A DNA stretch of 64,000 bases from Myxococcales bacterium. GTDB taxonomy: Bacteria; Myxococcota_A; Polyangia; Nannocystales; Nannocystaceae. Position numbers and translations under genes: made by a program. The notes under the pieces are model-generated. The model saw only the letters and a list, made by a program, of their open reading frames with translations. It searched no databases and was not told the DNA's origin. Positions 8,330 through 16,456 of the stretch are shown here, piece after piece. The stretch is taken from NCBI GenBank assembly GCA_020633335.1, contig JACKDU010000002.1:1054001-1118000 (forward strand), written 5' to 3'. Numbering within the stretch: the stretch's first letter is position 1; each line of letters starts with the position of its first letter.

Positions 8330-11202
8330 TCACCCGCCGTCGCCGTCGACCTCGTCGCCCGACATCCGCCGCAGCTTCTTCTGGAGGCCGTAGCGGCTGA
8401 GGCCGAGGAGCTCGGCCGCCCGCGTCTGGTTGCCCTCCGCTCGCTCGAGCGCGCGGGCGATCAGCTCGCGCTCGAGGCGATCGATCCGCGGACGCAGCGC
8501 GAGATCGTCCGGATCCGGGGCGCCGCCGCCCTCGGCGGCCTCGCGGATCCGCGGCGAGAGATCCTCGGCCTCGACCCGGCTCTCGACCAGGACCGCGAGC
8601 CGCTGGATCTCGTTCTCGAGCTCGCGGACGTTCCCCGGCCAGGGGTAGCGCGCGAGGAAGCGGAGCGCCGAGGCGGCGAAGGAGAGGCGGCGCTCGCGGT
8701 CGTAGCGGGCGAGGAAATGCTCGATGAGCGGCGCCAGATCCTCGGTGCGATCGCGGAGCGGCGGCAGCGAGATCTTGACCACCTGGATCCGGTAGTAGAG
8801 GTCGCCGCGGAAGGTGCCGGCCGCGACCATCGCCTCGAGGTTGCGGTTGCTCGCGGCGATCACCCGGACGTCGATCTTCCGCGGCGAGGTGTCGCCGACC
8901 CGCCGGACCTCGCCCTCCTGGAGCACCCGGAGGAGCTTGGTCTGCATCGCCGGGCTCATCTCGCCGACCTCGTCGAGGAAGATCGTGCCGCCGTGGGCCG
9001 CCTCGAAGAGCCCCGCGCTCGCCTTGTGGGCCCCCGTGAACGCCCCCTTGGCGTGGCCGAAGAGGACGCTCTCGAGGAGGCTCTCGGGGATCGCCCCGCA
9101 GTTCTCGGCGACGAAGGGCCGCGCCTTGCGGGCGCCGGCGTCGTGGATCGCCCGGGCGACCAGCTCCTTGCCGGTCCCGCTCTCGCCATAGATCACCACC
9201 GGCACGTCGGCGTCGGCGACCCGATCGATGAGGCGGAAGACCGCCTGCATCGCCGCCGAGGTCCCGACCATCCCGCGGTAGATCGCCGGCGCCGTCGCCT
9301 CGCCGACGCCGCCCCCGCGGACCTGCTCGCGGAGGCCCCGGACCTCGAGCTCGCGCTCCTCCAGGAGCTCGGCGAGCTCGCGCCCCTGGGCCTCGAGCGC
9401 CCCCGTCTGCTCCCGCAGGATCGCCAGCGTGCGGGCGTGGACGATCGCCTGCGACGCGAGCTCGACCAGCTCCTCGACGACCGCGAGGTCGTCCTCGTCG
9501 AAGGCGCCGCGGCGGAGGCGGTGATCGACGTAGGCCGCGCCGACCAGCTCGCCCCGGCAGAAGAGCGGGATCCCGAGGACCGAGCGGAGGTGGAGGTGGG
9601 AGATCGAGCGCGAGCCGTCGAAGCGATCGTCGCTGGCGGCGTCGACCGAGAGGATCGGCTCGCCGGTCGCCAGCACCCGATCGATGATCGAGCGCGAGAA
9701 GGACGCGCCGTCGGAGCCGGTCGCCAGCTCGCGGACGACCTCCACCCGCGCCTGTCCTTCGCGCCAGGGGAGGAGGACCGCGACCCCGCGCTCGGCGTGG
9801 CAGAGCTCCATGATCGCGTCGACGACCTGGGCGAGGAGGCGGCCGATGTCGTCCTCGCGGGCGAGGCGGCGGTAGATCTGAATCAGCCGCGCGTGGTAGC
9901 CGGCGCCCTCGCGGGCGACCCGCTCGCTCGGGCGCTCGGCGCCGGCCTCCGCCGGCTCGAGATCCGCGAGGAGTCCGCCGAGGGCGGGGTCGACCTCGCG
10001 GCTCAGGGCGTTGCGGACGGCGGGGCGATCGAGGGGGTCAACCTTCTCCATGATGCTCTCCACGGTTGCGCGCAGGCGGCCGACCAGCGCCCGGAGGGCC
10101 GCCGGCTCGCCGATCCCCGCGACCTTGAGGGCCGCGAGGAGGGTGATGTCGTAGGTCCAGGCGCGGTCGAGGTGACCGCGCCCGCGGAGGACGTCGGCGC
10201 CGGGGAGGCCGGCGAGGGCGGCCGCGGCCCCGTCGAAGCGCAGGCGATCGCCGAGGCCGGCGGCGACGGCGAGGGCCTCGACCCAGGCGGCGATCCGGGC
10301 CTCGTCGGTCGCCGCCTCGGCGCCGTCGACCAGCCGGAGGGCGGCGTCGACGTGGGCCCGGGCGGCGTCGTGGCGGCCGCCGAAGCGGGCCAGCGCCGAC
10401 GCCTGGAGGTGGGCGTCGATCGCCTCGCGGGGCGCCGACGCGGCCCGAGGGCGGCCGCGCAGGCGGCGTAGCGGCGCTCGACCTCGGGCCGACCCGCGCC
10501 CGCCGCCCGCAGGCGATCGGCGGCGAGGCGGGCGAGGCGGGCCTCGGCCAGCGGCCCGCGGACGACCTCGGCGCAGAGGCGCTCGAGCGCCGCCGCCTCC
10601 TCGACCGCGCCGACTCGGAGGAGGAGCTGGCCGAGGTTGACCGCGAGGCCGTCGAGCGCCTGGAGCTGACCCCGGGCGAGGAGGCCGCGGAGCGCCGAGC
10701 GCCCGCTGCGGAGGCCGCGGGTCAGGGCGCCGGTCTCGACCGCGAGGCCCGCGAGGTTGGCCGCCAGCCAGTCGCGCCCGCCCCGCTCGCCGGCCCGCTC
10801 GAAGCGCTCCGCCGCCCGCCCGTAGGCCGCCTCGGCCGCCGCGAGCTCGCCGCGGCCATGGGCCATGTTGCCGCGGAGCTGCTCGATCCGCGCCCGCAGG
10901 CCGTCCGCGCCGGCGTCTCCGGCGAGGAGCGCGTCGGCCCGATCGAGCCAGGCGCCGGCCCGGAGCTCGTCGCCGGTGTAGAGCGCGCTTAGCGCACCCC
11001 ACGTCAGGGCCTCGGCCGCGCCCGCGCCCCTCGCGTGCTCCTCGTCGACCCAGCCGAGCGCCTCGCGGTGGGCCTCGCCCGCGCGCCCGAGATCGACGAG
11101 GCCCCGCCAGCGGAGGCCGAGCGCCCGCGCCCGGCGCTCGGCGAGCGCGGCCGCGTCGACCGGAGCGCGCGGCGGGCTCGCGGCCCCGAGCTGGATGTCT
11201 CT
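8330..11202 (-). CDS. TPR-GAF-sigma-54 activator with Fis HTH (frame disrupted)
   Basis: Bacterial enhancer-binding protein that remodels RNA polymerase-sigma-54. From about + coordinate 9900 down to 8330 the frame is clean: a GAF sensor (LAREDDIGRLLAQVVDAIM... to VDHRLRRGAFDEDDL), a coiled coil, then an AAA+ domain with Walker A GESGTGKE, an intact GAFTGA loop, Walker B GGTIFLDEVGE, an arginine-finger region and a Fis-type helix-turn-helix (GNQTRAAELLGLSRYGLQ). Upstream, TPR-like sequence runs in another frame from about 11195 to about 10450 (ALGLRWRGLVDLGRAGEAH, YGRAAERFERAGERG), and the switch near 10440-10450 is consistent with one missing base. No start codon precedes the TPR part until 10866. 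It therefore looks like the C-terminal half of a kinase fusion continuing from 13394. Frame errors in assembly or real decay are both possible. Confidence 0.8.
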
Positions 11203-13394
11203 TTAGACCTGTCCGGATCACCATGTCGTCCGGGACCGCCCCGCCCCCCGCCGGCGCCGAAGCTTCGTCGCCCGCGGGAGCGTCGCCCTGCCCGCGCGCC
11301 CCAGCCCCGCGCGCCTCGCCCTCGCCCTGCCCGCGCGCGCGTCGCGGGCCCGCCCGCGCCGGGCGCACCGTCGTCGCCCCCCGTCCCCGCTCTCTTGAGC
11401 ATGTCCTCAAGGACATCCAGCGCGTCGGCCGGGCGACCGAGCTGCTCGAGCGCGCGGGCGCAGAGGAGGCGCGCCTCGGGGTCGGCGAGCGCCGGCCGGG
11501 CGACCGCGAGGGCCCGGGCCGCGTCGCCGAGGCGGAGGAGGTGGCGGGCGAGGATCGTCCGGGCCGCCGCCCGCACCTCCATCCCGTCGAGGACCCGACC
11601 CGCGAGGCGCTCGAGCGCCGGCTCGGCCCGGATCACCGGCGGCGCCGCGGCCAGCCAGGCCTCGATCGCCGGGCGATCGCCCGCGTCGACCGCGAGCGCC
11701 AGGCGGATCGGTCGTCGCTGCCGGCGCTCGGCCGCCAGGAGCTCCCGCGCGAGCGCGTCGGCCTCGTCGCCGAGGACCCGCCGGGCGGCCGCCAGCGCCC
11801 CCGGGAGCGGCTCGCCGTCGCTCGCGTAGAGGCCGATCATCGCCGGCGGCACCGGCGGCGAGCGGCGCCCGAGCTCCCAGGCGACCGTCAGGAGCTCGCG
11901 GGCGACCAGCGGATCGAGGGGGGCGCCGGCGACCGGCAGCCGGGCGAGCGCCTCGACCCCGGGCCGGCGGATCCCGGCGTGGGCGGCCGCGACGATCAGG
12001 CCGACGACCCGCGCCGGCCAGCCGCCGCTGACCTCCGCGAGCGCGCTCGCCCACGACGCCGTCCCCTCCTCGCCGGCCCCCTCGAGGGTCGACGCGAGCG
12101 CGCCGCGGATCTCCTCGATCCCCCAGGGCCGCAGGCGGATCACCACCAGCGAGGACTCTGACCCTTCGGACAGGATCTCGCCGAGCTCGGGGGACACCGG
12201 CAGGATCAGGGTGTCGCGGGCCTGGGCCGCGCCGGCCCGGAGCACCGCCGCCTGGAGGCGCGCCTGCCGGAGCGGGTCGCTCGCGTCCGCGAGCTCGCCG
12301 GGCCAGCTCAGCGGATCGCCGACGCCGATGATCCCGCGCTCGCCGTCGCCGGCCATCCAGGCAGCGAGCCAGCCCTCGTCGTCGCCGCCGAGCGCCCCCG
12401 CGAGGCGCTCCGGGGTGCAGAGGCGGGCCCGCAGGGCGGCGGGATCGCGGGCCTGGAGGCGCTGGACCAGCTCCTCGACCACCCGCCCGCGGCCGCTCGC
12501 CGTCGGCCCGGCGATCGCCACCAGGCAGGGCCGACCGGCGCCCGCGAGGAGATCGACCCAGCGCTCGAGGTCGAGGCCGCGGTAGGGCCAGCGCGCCGGC
12601 AACCACCAGGTCGCCCCGCCGCCGCCGCCCTCGCGGAGCTCCCCGAGGCGCCCGAGGAGCGCGCCGAGATCGCTGACCCGCCCCTCGGGGTCCGGATCGA
12701 GGAGGTGATCGAAGAGGGTGAAGAGGCGGGGATCGATCGCCTCGCCGAGGCGCCGCTGGAGCTCGCCGATCCTCGCCCGCACCGCCCCGCGGCCACGCCC
12801 GGGGAGGCCCGCGACCTCGGCCGGATCGCGCCAGGGCGGGGCGCCGAAGAGGCGGGCCGCGAGCACGCAGCCGAGCGCGAAGACGTCGCTCGCCGGCCCG
12901 CCGCCGCCGCCGAGCACCTCCGGCGCGAGGAAGCCCGGGGTGCCCGCGCCGTAGCAGCCGACCTGGCCGAAGTCGGTGAGGACGATCCCGCCGTCAGGAC
13001 GGACCAGGAGGTTGCCGAGGCTGACGTCGCCGTGGTGCGTGCCGACCGCGTGGATCGCCCGCAGCGCGTGGGTGATCGCCACCGCCTCGGCGAGCGCCTG
13101 GGCGGCCGGCACCGGCCCCGTCGGCAGCGGCTCGCCCTCGACCCAGGCGGTCACCAGCCAGGCGCCGCCGTCGTCGGCCGGGAGGAGCTCGAGGACCGCC
13201 GGCAGGTGCGGCGAGGCGACCCGCCGCAGGACCTCGAAGGCCCGCCGAACGTGGGCGCCGCGGGCCGCCGGCACGTGCTTGAGGACGACCTTGCGCGCGC
13301 GGGCGTCGCGATCGTGGCCGACCCAGGTGCCGCCCTCGGAGCCCTCGCCGAGGCGACGGACGTCGACGAAGCGCGGCGGCAGGGTGCCAATCAC
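11004..13394 (-). CDS. Ser/Thr kinase-ATPase-TPR, probable N-terminal part of the sigma-54 fusion
   Basis: PknK-like signalling protein. From the GTG at 13394 it shows a kinase domain: Gly loop LGEGSEGGTW, VVLK lysine, HGDVSLGNLL (HGD in place of HRD, catalytic Asp and Asn kept), DFGQVG and SDVFALG. Next comes an AAA/STAND-like NTPase whose P-loop reads GPTASGRG, with Arg where Lys is usual, then helical repeats ending at ALDVLEDMLKRAG near 11390. Beyond this the open frame to 11004 is an Arg/Gly-rich run that looks out of frame. TPR, GAF and sigma-54 modules continue in other frames, and kinase-ATPase-TPR-GAF-sigma-54 architectures are known in Myxococcota. A TTGGCA-N17-TAGTGT promoter ends 7 nt before the GTG, so the mRNA may be leaderless. 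The palindrome TGTCC-TCAA-GGACA lies at 11402-11415. Confidence 0.75.
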   Translation of the reverse strand: MIGTLPPRFVDVRRLGEGSEGGTWVGHDRDARARKVVLKHVPAARGAHVRRAFEVLRRVASPHLPAVLELLPADDGGAWLVTAWVEGEPLPTGPVPAAQALAEAVAITHALRAIHAVGTHHGDVSLGNLLVRPDGGIVLTDFGQVGCYGAGTPGFLAPEVLGGGGGPASDVFALGCVLAARLFGAPPWRDPAEVAGLPGRGRGAVRARIGELQRRLGEAIDPRLFTLFDHLLDPDPEGRVSDLGALLGRLGELREGGGGGATWWLPARWPYRGLDLERWVDLLAGAGRPCLVAIAGPTASGRGRVVEELVQRLQARDPAALRARLCTPERLAGALGGDDEGWLAAWMAGDGERGIIGVGDPLSWPGELADASDPLRQARLQAAVLRAGAAQARDTLILPVSPELGEILSEGSESSLVVIRLRPWGIEEIRGALASTLEGAGEEGTASWASALAEVSGGWPARVVGLIVAAAHAGIRRPGVEALARLPVAGAPLDPLVARELLTVAWELGRRSPPVPPAMIGLYASDGEPLPGALAAARRVLGDEADALARELLAAERRQRRPIRLALAVDAGDRPAIEAWLAAAPPVIRAEPALERLAGRVLDGMEVRAAARTILARHLLRLGDAARALAVARPALADPEARLLCARALEQLGRPADALDVLEDMLKRAGTGGDDGAPGAGGPATRARAGRGRGARGWGARAGRRSRGRRSFGAGGGRGGPGRHGDPDRSKETSSSGPRARRALRSTRPRSPSAGRGRSASAGGASSISGARARPTARRSAGSTRSTRGARARPRP
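11196..11209. repeat. TGTCT-CTTT-AGACC palindrome at the frame break
   Basis: Family member with one mismatched arm position. Read on the minus strand it supplies the in-frame TAA (11205-11203) that closes the TPR frame just upstream of recognisable TPR sequence, so it coincides with the broken junction between the kinase and sigma-54 halves. Confidence 0.5.
11402..11415. repeat. TGTCC-TCAA-GGACA perfect palindrome
   Basis: An exact copy of the consensus arms inside the kinase gene, at the last residues that look in frame (DVLEDMLK). Confidence 0.6.
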
Positions 13395-13401
13395 GTTGTC
13401 G

Positions 13402-13435
13402 ACACTACACCGCGTTGGCACCGCTGCCAACGCGG
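13402..13435 (-). promoter_or_regulatory. Kinase promoter overlapped by an 11-bp-arm palindrome
   Basis: On the minus strand, -35 TTGGCA (13430-13425), a 17-nt spacer and -10 TAGTGT (13407-13402) form a good sigma-70-type promoter. The predicted start of transcription falls on or beside the GTG at 13394, implying a leaderless message. A perfect palindrome, CCGCGTTGGCA (13410-13420), CCGC, TGCCAACGCGG (13425-13435), covers the -35 and spacer and has the shape of a dimeric repressor operator. Confidence 0.65.
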
Positions 13436-13721
13436 CCCATGAGCGCGCTCGGCGAGCCGCCAACGACCCGCAAGAACATCGTTCGACGCCTGACGGACGT
13501 GCTCTCGCGCTCACCCGGCCAGCGCGCTTCCGCACCGCGGCGCATCCCAACGCCGGGCCTCGTCGCATCCGCGGCGAGCTCTCGCCATCCGCCACCTCGG
13601 CGGAGCTCAGCACGACCCTCGACGACAACGATCGCCGGCAACGACGGCCTCGCGGCGACGACACGCTACCGACGAGCGCGCAGCGTCGACCCGCAGCGTC
13701 GACACAACGAGCGAGCGTCGC
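13436..13721. other. Intergenic stretch without a recognisable gene
   Basis: About 290 nt between the kinase promoter and the end of the outer-membrane protein gene. It contains two copies of CGCAGCGTCGAC (13679-13690 and 13695-13706) and a slightly lower GC bias than its flanks. Short open frames here have no family features. It could hold upstream control sites for the kinase gene. Confidence 0.4.
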
Positions 13722-14630
13722 CTACCAGTGGAGCCCGAGCTCGGCGATCACCTGGTACGAGTGCCCGATCGGGAAGTGGGCCGTGTCGTCGGCGAACTTC
13801 TGGGTCAGCCTGGTCAGCCGGTAGTTGGCGATCACCCCGAGGGTGATGTTCGACGAGACCCAGCCGTCGAAGCCGACGCCGCTCCGGATCTGACCGCCGA
13901 GGAGGTAGCCGCCCGCCGGCCGCTCGTAGCTCGCGAGCCCGCCGCCGAACTCGGCGAAGGGCTGGAAGCGGCGCTTCACCGGGAGGAAGACCCGGACGAA
14001 GACGGGATCCCAGTAGATCATGTTGCCGTAGAGCGTCCGGGTCTCCGCGCCGTAGGCGGTGTTGACCTGGACCTCGGCCTCGTCGTGGATCTGTCCGGAG
14101 ATACCTGTCCCAATGCCCAGCCAGTTGGTCGCCCGGTAGCCGACGTCAAAGCCGCCGCCGATCGCCCCGGCCGCGGGCCTCGCCGGCCGCTCGCCGCCGA
14201 GGGGGCCGGTGAGGCCGATCCGGAGCCCGGCCCACCAGCGCCCGCGCCAGGGGCCGCGGCGGATCTTCGAGCGGCTGACCGGCGCCGGCGGGGCCGGCAG
14301 CGGATCCATGATCGGCTGGTAGACCGGCTTCGCCGCGCCCTCGGCCGGCGCCTGGACGGTCTCGACGACCACCGTGGGCTCGCTCGGCGGGACCGCGACG
14401 GTCTCACCGCCAGGGGCCGGCACTGGCGAGGTCTCGCTCGCGGGCGCGGCCGGGGCCGGCACCGGCGAGGTCTCGCTCGCGGGCGCGACCGCCTCGACGG
14501 TGGTCGTGGTCGTCGCGGTCGCCGGGGCGCTCGCGCTCGCCTCCGGCGAGTCGACGCTGACGGCGATCGTCGTCGGTCCCGACGCGGCCGGCGGGGCAAG
14601 GAGGAGCGCGCTGAGGAGTGTCCCTATCAT
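13722..14630 (-). CDS. Outer membrane beta-barrel protein with Pro/Ala/Thr linker
   Basis: 302-aa predicted outer-membrane protein. The signal peptide (MIGTLLSALLLAPPAASG) is followed by a disordered Ala/Thr/Pro/Val linker to about residue 125, which includes two near-identical copies of ASETSPVPAP from a 39-bp duplication. After it come barrel strands (FDVGYRATNWLGIGTGISGQ, YRLTRLTQKFADD) ending in LGLHW, the aromatic C-terminus typical of substrates of the BAM insertion machinery. The start overlaps the upstream lipoprotein's stop by 4 nt (ATGA), so the two are translationally coupled. One palindrome of the dispersed family (14106-14119) forces the rare codons ATT GGG ACA in IGTG. Function is unknown; a structural or adhesion role is possible. 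Confidence 0.75.
   Translation of the reverse strand: MIGTLLSALLLAPPAASGPTTIAVSVDSPEASASAPATATTTTTVEAVAPASETSPVPAPAAPASETSPVPAPGGETVAVPPSEPTVVVETVQAPAEGAAKPVYQPIMDPLPAPPAPVSRSKIRRGPWRGRWWAGLRIGLTGPLGGERPARPAAGAIGGGFDVGYRATNWLGIGTGISGQIHDEAEVQVNTAYGAETRTLYGNMIYWDPVFVRVFLPVKRRFQPFAEFGGGLASYERPAGGYLLGGQIRSGVGFDGWVSSNITLGVIANYRLTRLTQKFADDTAHFPIGHSYQVIAELGLHW
14106..14119. repeat. TGTCC-CAAT-GCCCA family member
   Basis: Inside the outer-membrane protein gene. Together with its two upstream bases it matches 15 of 16 bases of the copy at 37316-37329 in the unrelated sulfatase-fold gene. Confidence 0.5.
14413..14490. repeat. 39-bp tandem duplication in a linker
   Basis: Two adjacent 39-bp copies (14413-14451 and 14452-14490) differing at two bases. 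They encode the repeated Pro/Ala/Ser/Thr linker of the outer-membrane protein, so the unit is in frame and copy number could vary. Confidence 0.8.
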
Positions 14631-15556
14631 TGTCGATGTCCTCTCGCCAGACGAGGCTCCGGGCCGCCGGGGGTCGCCCGCGGCTCGGCCGGGATCCCGG
14701 TGAGGGCGAGCCGGAGGGAGCGCTCGGCCTCCTCCTGGAGGATGCTGTCATCCTCGTTGGCCGCCGCGAAGCGGAGATAGCCGAGGGCCTCGGGGCCCCG
14801 CAGCCGCGCGAGCGCGCGGTAGACCTCGAGGGTGTGAGTGCGGCTCCGCGGCCGCGCCTCGCGGATGATCGCCGCCACCTGACCGCGATCGCCGGAGTAG
14901 CCGAGGCACTCGACCGCGAGGGCGGCGACCCGCTCGTCCGGGTGGGTGAGGAGCGCGCCGACGTCGGCGACGAGCTCGGCCGGCGCGCGCTCGCGGATCC
15001 ACTCGAGGGCGAGGAGCACGAGCTCCGGATCGTCGGCCGCGAGGAGGCTGCGGACCACGCCGACGTCGCCGCGGGCGAGCGCCAGGCGGGTGTCGAGGAT
15101 CGCAAAGGCGCGCTCGGCCGCGAGGGTCACGTCATCGTCGAGGCTCACGTCGCCGCCGCTCCGCTCGAGGAGGACGGTCGCGTGGATCTGCGGGCCGAGG
15201 AGCGGCCGCGCCTCGGTCGGCACGTCGATCTGCGCCTGCAGGTAGATCTCGCGGGCGCCCCCGTCGGCCGGCTGCTCTTGAAACCAGATCTCCGCGCCGA
15301 GGGCGACGCCGCGGTGATCACGACCGGCGGCATGGAGCCCGCCGAGCCCGCCGAGGCTCCCGCGGATCGCTGGGATCAGGCGGGCCTCATCGCTCACCCC
15401 GCCGTCCTCGAGGCGCTGATGGACCTGCTCGATCCGCACCGCCCGCGAGCCCGGCTCGCCGCCCTCGCCGGCGCACCCCACCAGCGCCAGGGCGGGCACC
15501 AGGAGCGCGCGAGCAGCGATGGACGAGGCGACCGGCATCGACGACCGGGCAACCAT
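14627..15556 (-). CDS. HEAT-repeat lipoprotein
   Basis: 309-aa lipoprotein. From the ATG at 15556 a signal peptide (ARALLVPALALVGCAG) with lipobox LVGC predicts an N-acyl Cys near residue 29; the longer open frame upstream is basic noise. The N-terminal half is beta-rich (IYLQAQIDVP, IHATVLLERSGGDV). The C-terminal half has HEAT-type helix pairs: VVRSLLAADDPELVLLALEWI, HPDERVAALAVECLG and GPEALGYLRFAAANEDD. It overlaps the following outer-membrane protein gene by 4 nt. That coupling suggests a pair acting at the outer membrane, the lipoprotein perhaps as an assembly or partner protein; this is inference from position only. Confidence 0.72.
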   Translation of the reverse strand: MVARSSMPVASSIAARALLVPALALVGCAGEGGEPGSRAVRIEQVHQRLEDGGVSDEARLIPAIRGSLGGLGGLHAAGRDHRGVALGAEIWFQEQPADGGAREIYLQAQIDVPTEARPLLGPQIHATVLLERSGGDVSLDDDVTLAAERAFAILDTRLALARGDVGVVRSLLAADDPELVLLALEWIRERAPAELVADVGALLTHPDERVAALAVECLGYSGDRGQVAAIIREARPRSRTHTLEVYRALARLRGPEALGYLRFAAANEDDSILQEEAERSLRLALTGIPAEPRATPGGPEPRLARGHRQ

Positions 15557-15769
15557 AGCAAAGCGCCCGGAGCGGCGCCCGGGGGGCGGATCACCCGTGG
15601 GAGCGCGGGCCGGGCGAAGCAGCGCCAATCGCGCACAGACAATTTTCCACCAGACGGCGCCACGGCGCGGGCGAGCCGCGAACGCCCCCGCAGCGGCCGC
15701 GCCGTGACCCGGCAGCGCCACTCCAGACGCCAATTTTTTCGCTGACCGGGCGCGACGCCGAGCCGCGCC

Positions 15770-16456
15770 TCAGCCCGGCGCGCCGCCCTCGCCCCAGCTC
15801 AGCTCGAAGCCGCGGAGCTCGGCGAAGAGCTCGGCGTAGCGGCGGGCCGCCTCGGCCATCGACGGCAGCGCCGGCGCGCCGAGCTTGGCGGCGCTGGTGA
15901 CCTCGACGCCCGGGAGCCCGCAGGAGACCAGCGACGCGAAGAGGGTCGGCTCGACGTCGAGGTTGATGGCGATCCCCTGGACCGTGATCCCGCGGCTCAC
16001 GTGGATCCCGATCGACGCGATCTTCCGCTCGCCGAGCCAGAGGCCCGGGTGGTCCATCCGAAACTCGGGCCCCTCCACGCCGAGCTCGGCGAGGAGGAGG
16101 CGGGCGACCTCGGCGATCGTGACGATGTGATCGCGGATCCGCCGGCCGACGTGGACCACCGGGTAGGCGACCAGCTGCCCGGGCGCGTGGAGGGTGACCT
16201 GGCCGCCGCGCGGGGTCTCGCAGACCGCCATCGACGCGGCCTCGAGCTCCTCGTCGCTCCAGAGGATGTCGGCCCGCGAGGCCCGGCGCCCGAGCGTCAG
16301 GGTCGGCGGGTGCTCGACCAGGAAGAGCGTCGGCGGCCCCTCCCCCGCCGCCAGCGCGTCGCGGGCCGCGAGCTGGCGCCCGAGGGTCTCCGCGAAGGGC
16401 TGGCGCCCGAGCCAGACGGCGACGAGGGGCCCGGCCGGCTCAGGTGTCGAGGCCAC
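15770..16456 (-). CDS. lipB: Octanoyl-(acyl carrier protein):protein transferase LipB
   Basis: Transfers octanoyl groups from acyl carrier protein to lipoyl domains (first step of lipoate synthesis), making a thioester on an active-site Cys. The 228-aa protein carries the family blocks VEHPPTLTLGRRA, RGGQVTLHAPGQLVAYP, the catalytic Lys in ERKIASIG and Cys in SCGLPG. Length is normal. The ATG at 16456 lies 17 nt inside the end of the upstream HARE-HTH gene, so the two are probably co-transcribed, although nothing links them functionally. lipA is not in the window. Confidence 0.96.
   Translation of the reverse strand: MASTPEPAGPLVAVWLGRQPFAETLGRQLAARDALAAGEGPPTLFLVEHPPTLTLGRRASRADILWSDEELEAASMAVCETPRGGQVTLHAPGQLVAYPVVHVGRRIRDHIVTIAEVARLLLAELGVEGPEFRMDHPGLWLGERKIASIGIHVSRGITVQGIAINLDVEPTLFASLVSCGLPGVEVTSAAKLGAPALPSMAEAARRYAELFAELRGFELSWGEGGAPG

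Noticed and set aside
13910..14630. Porin assignment for the linker-bearing outer-membrane protein
   Set aside because: Strand pattern and C-terminal Trp support a barrel, but nothing indicates a transport function.
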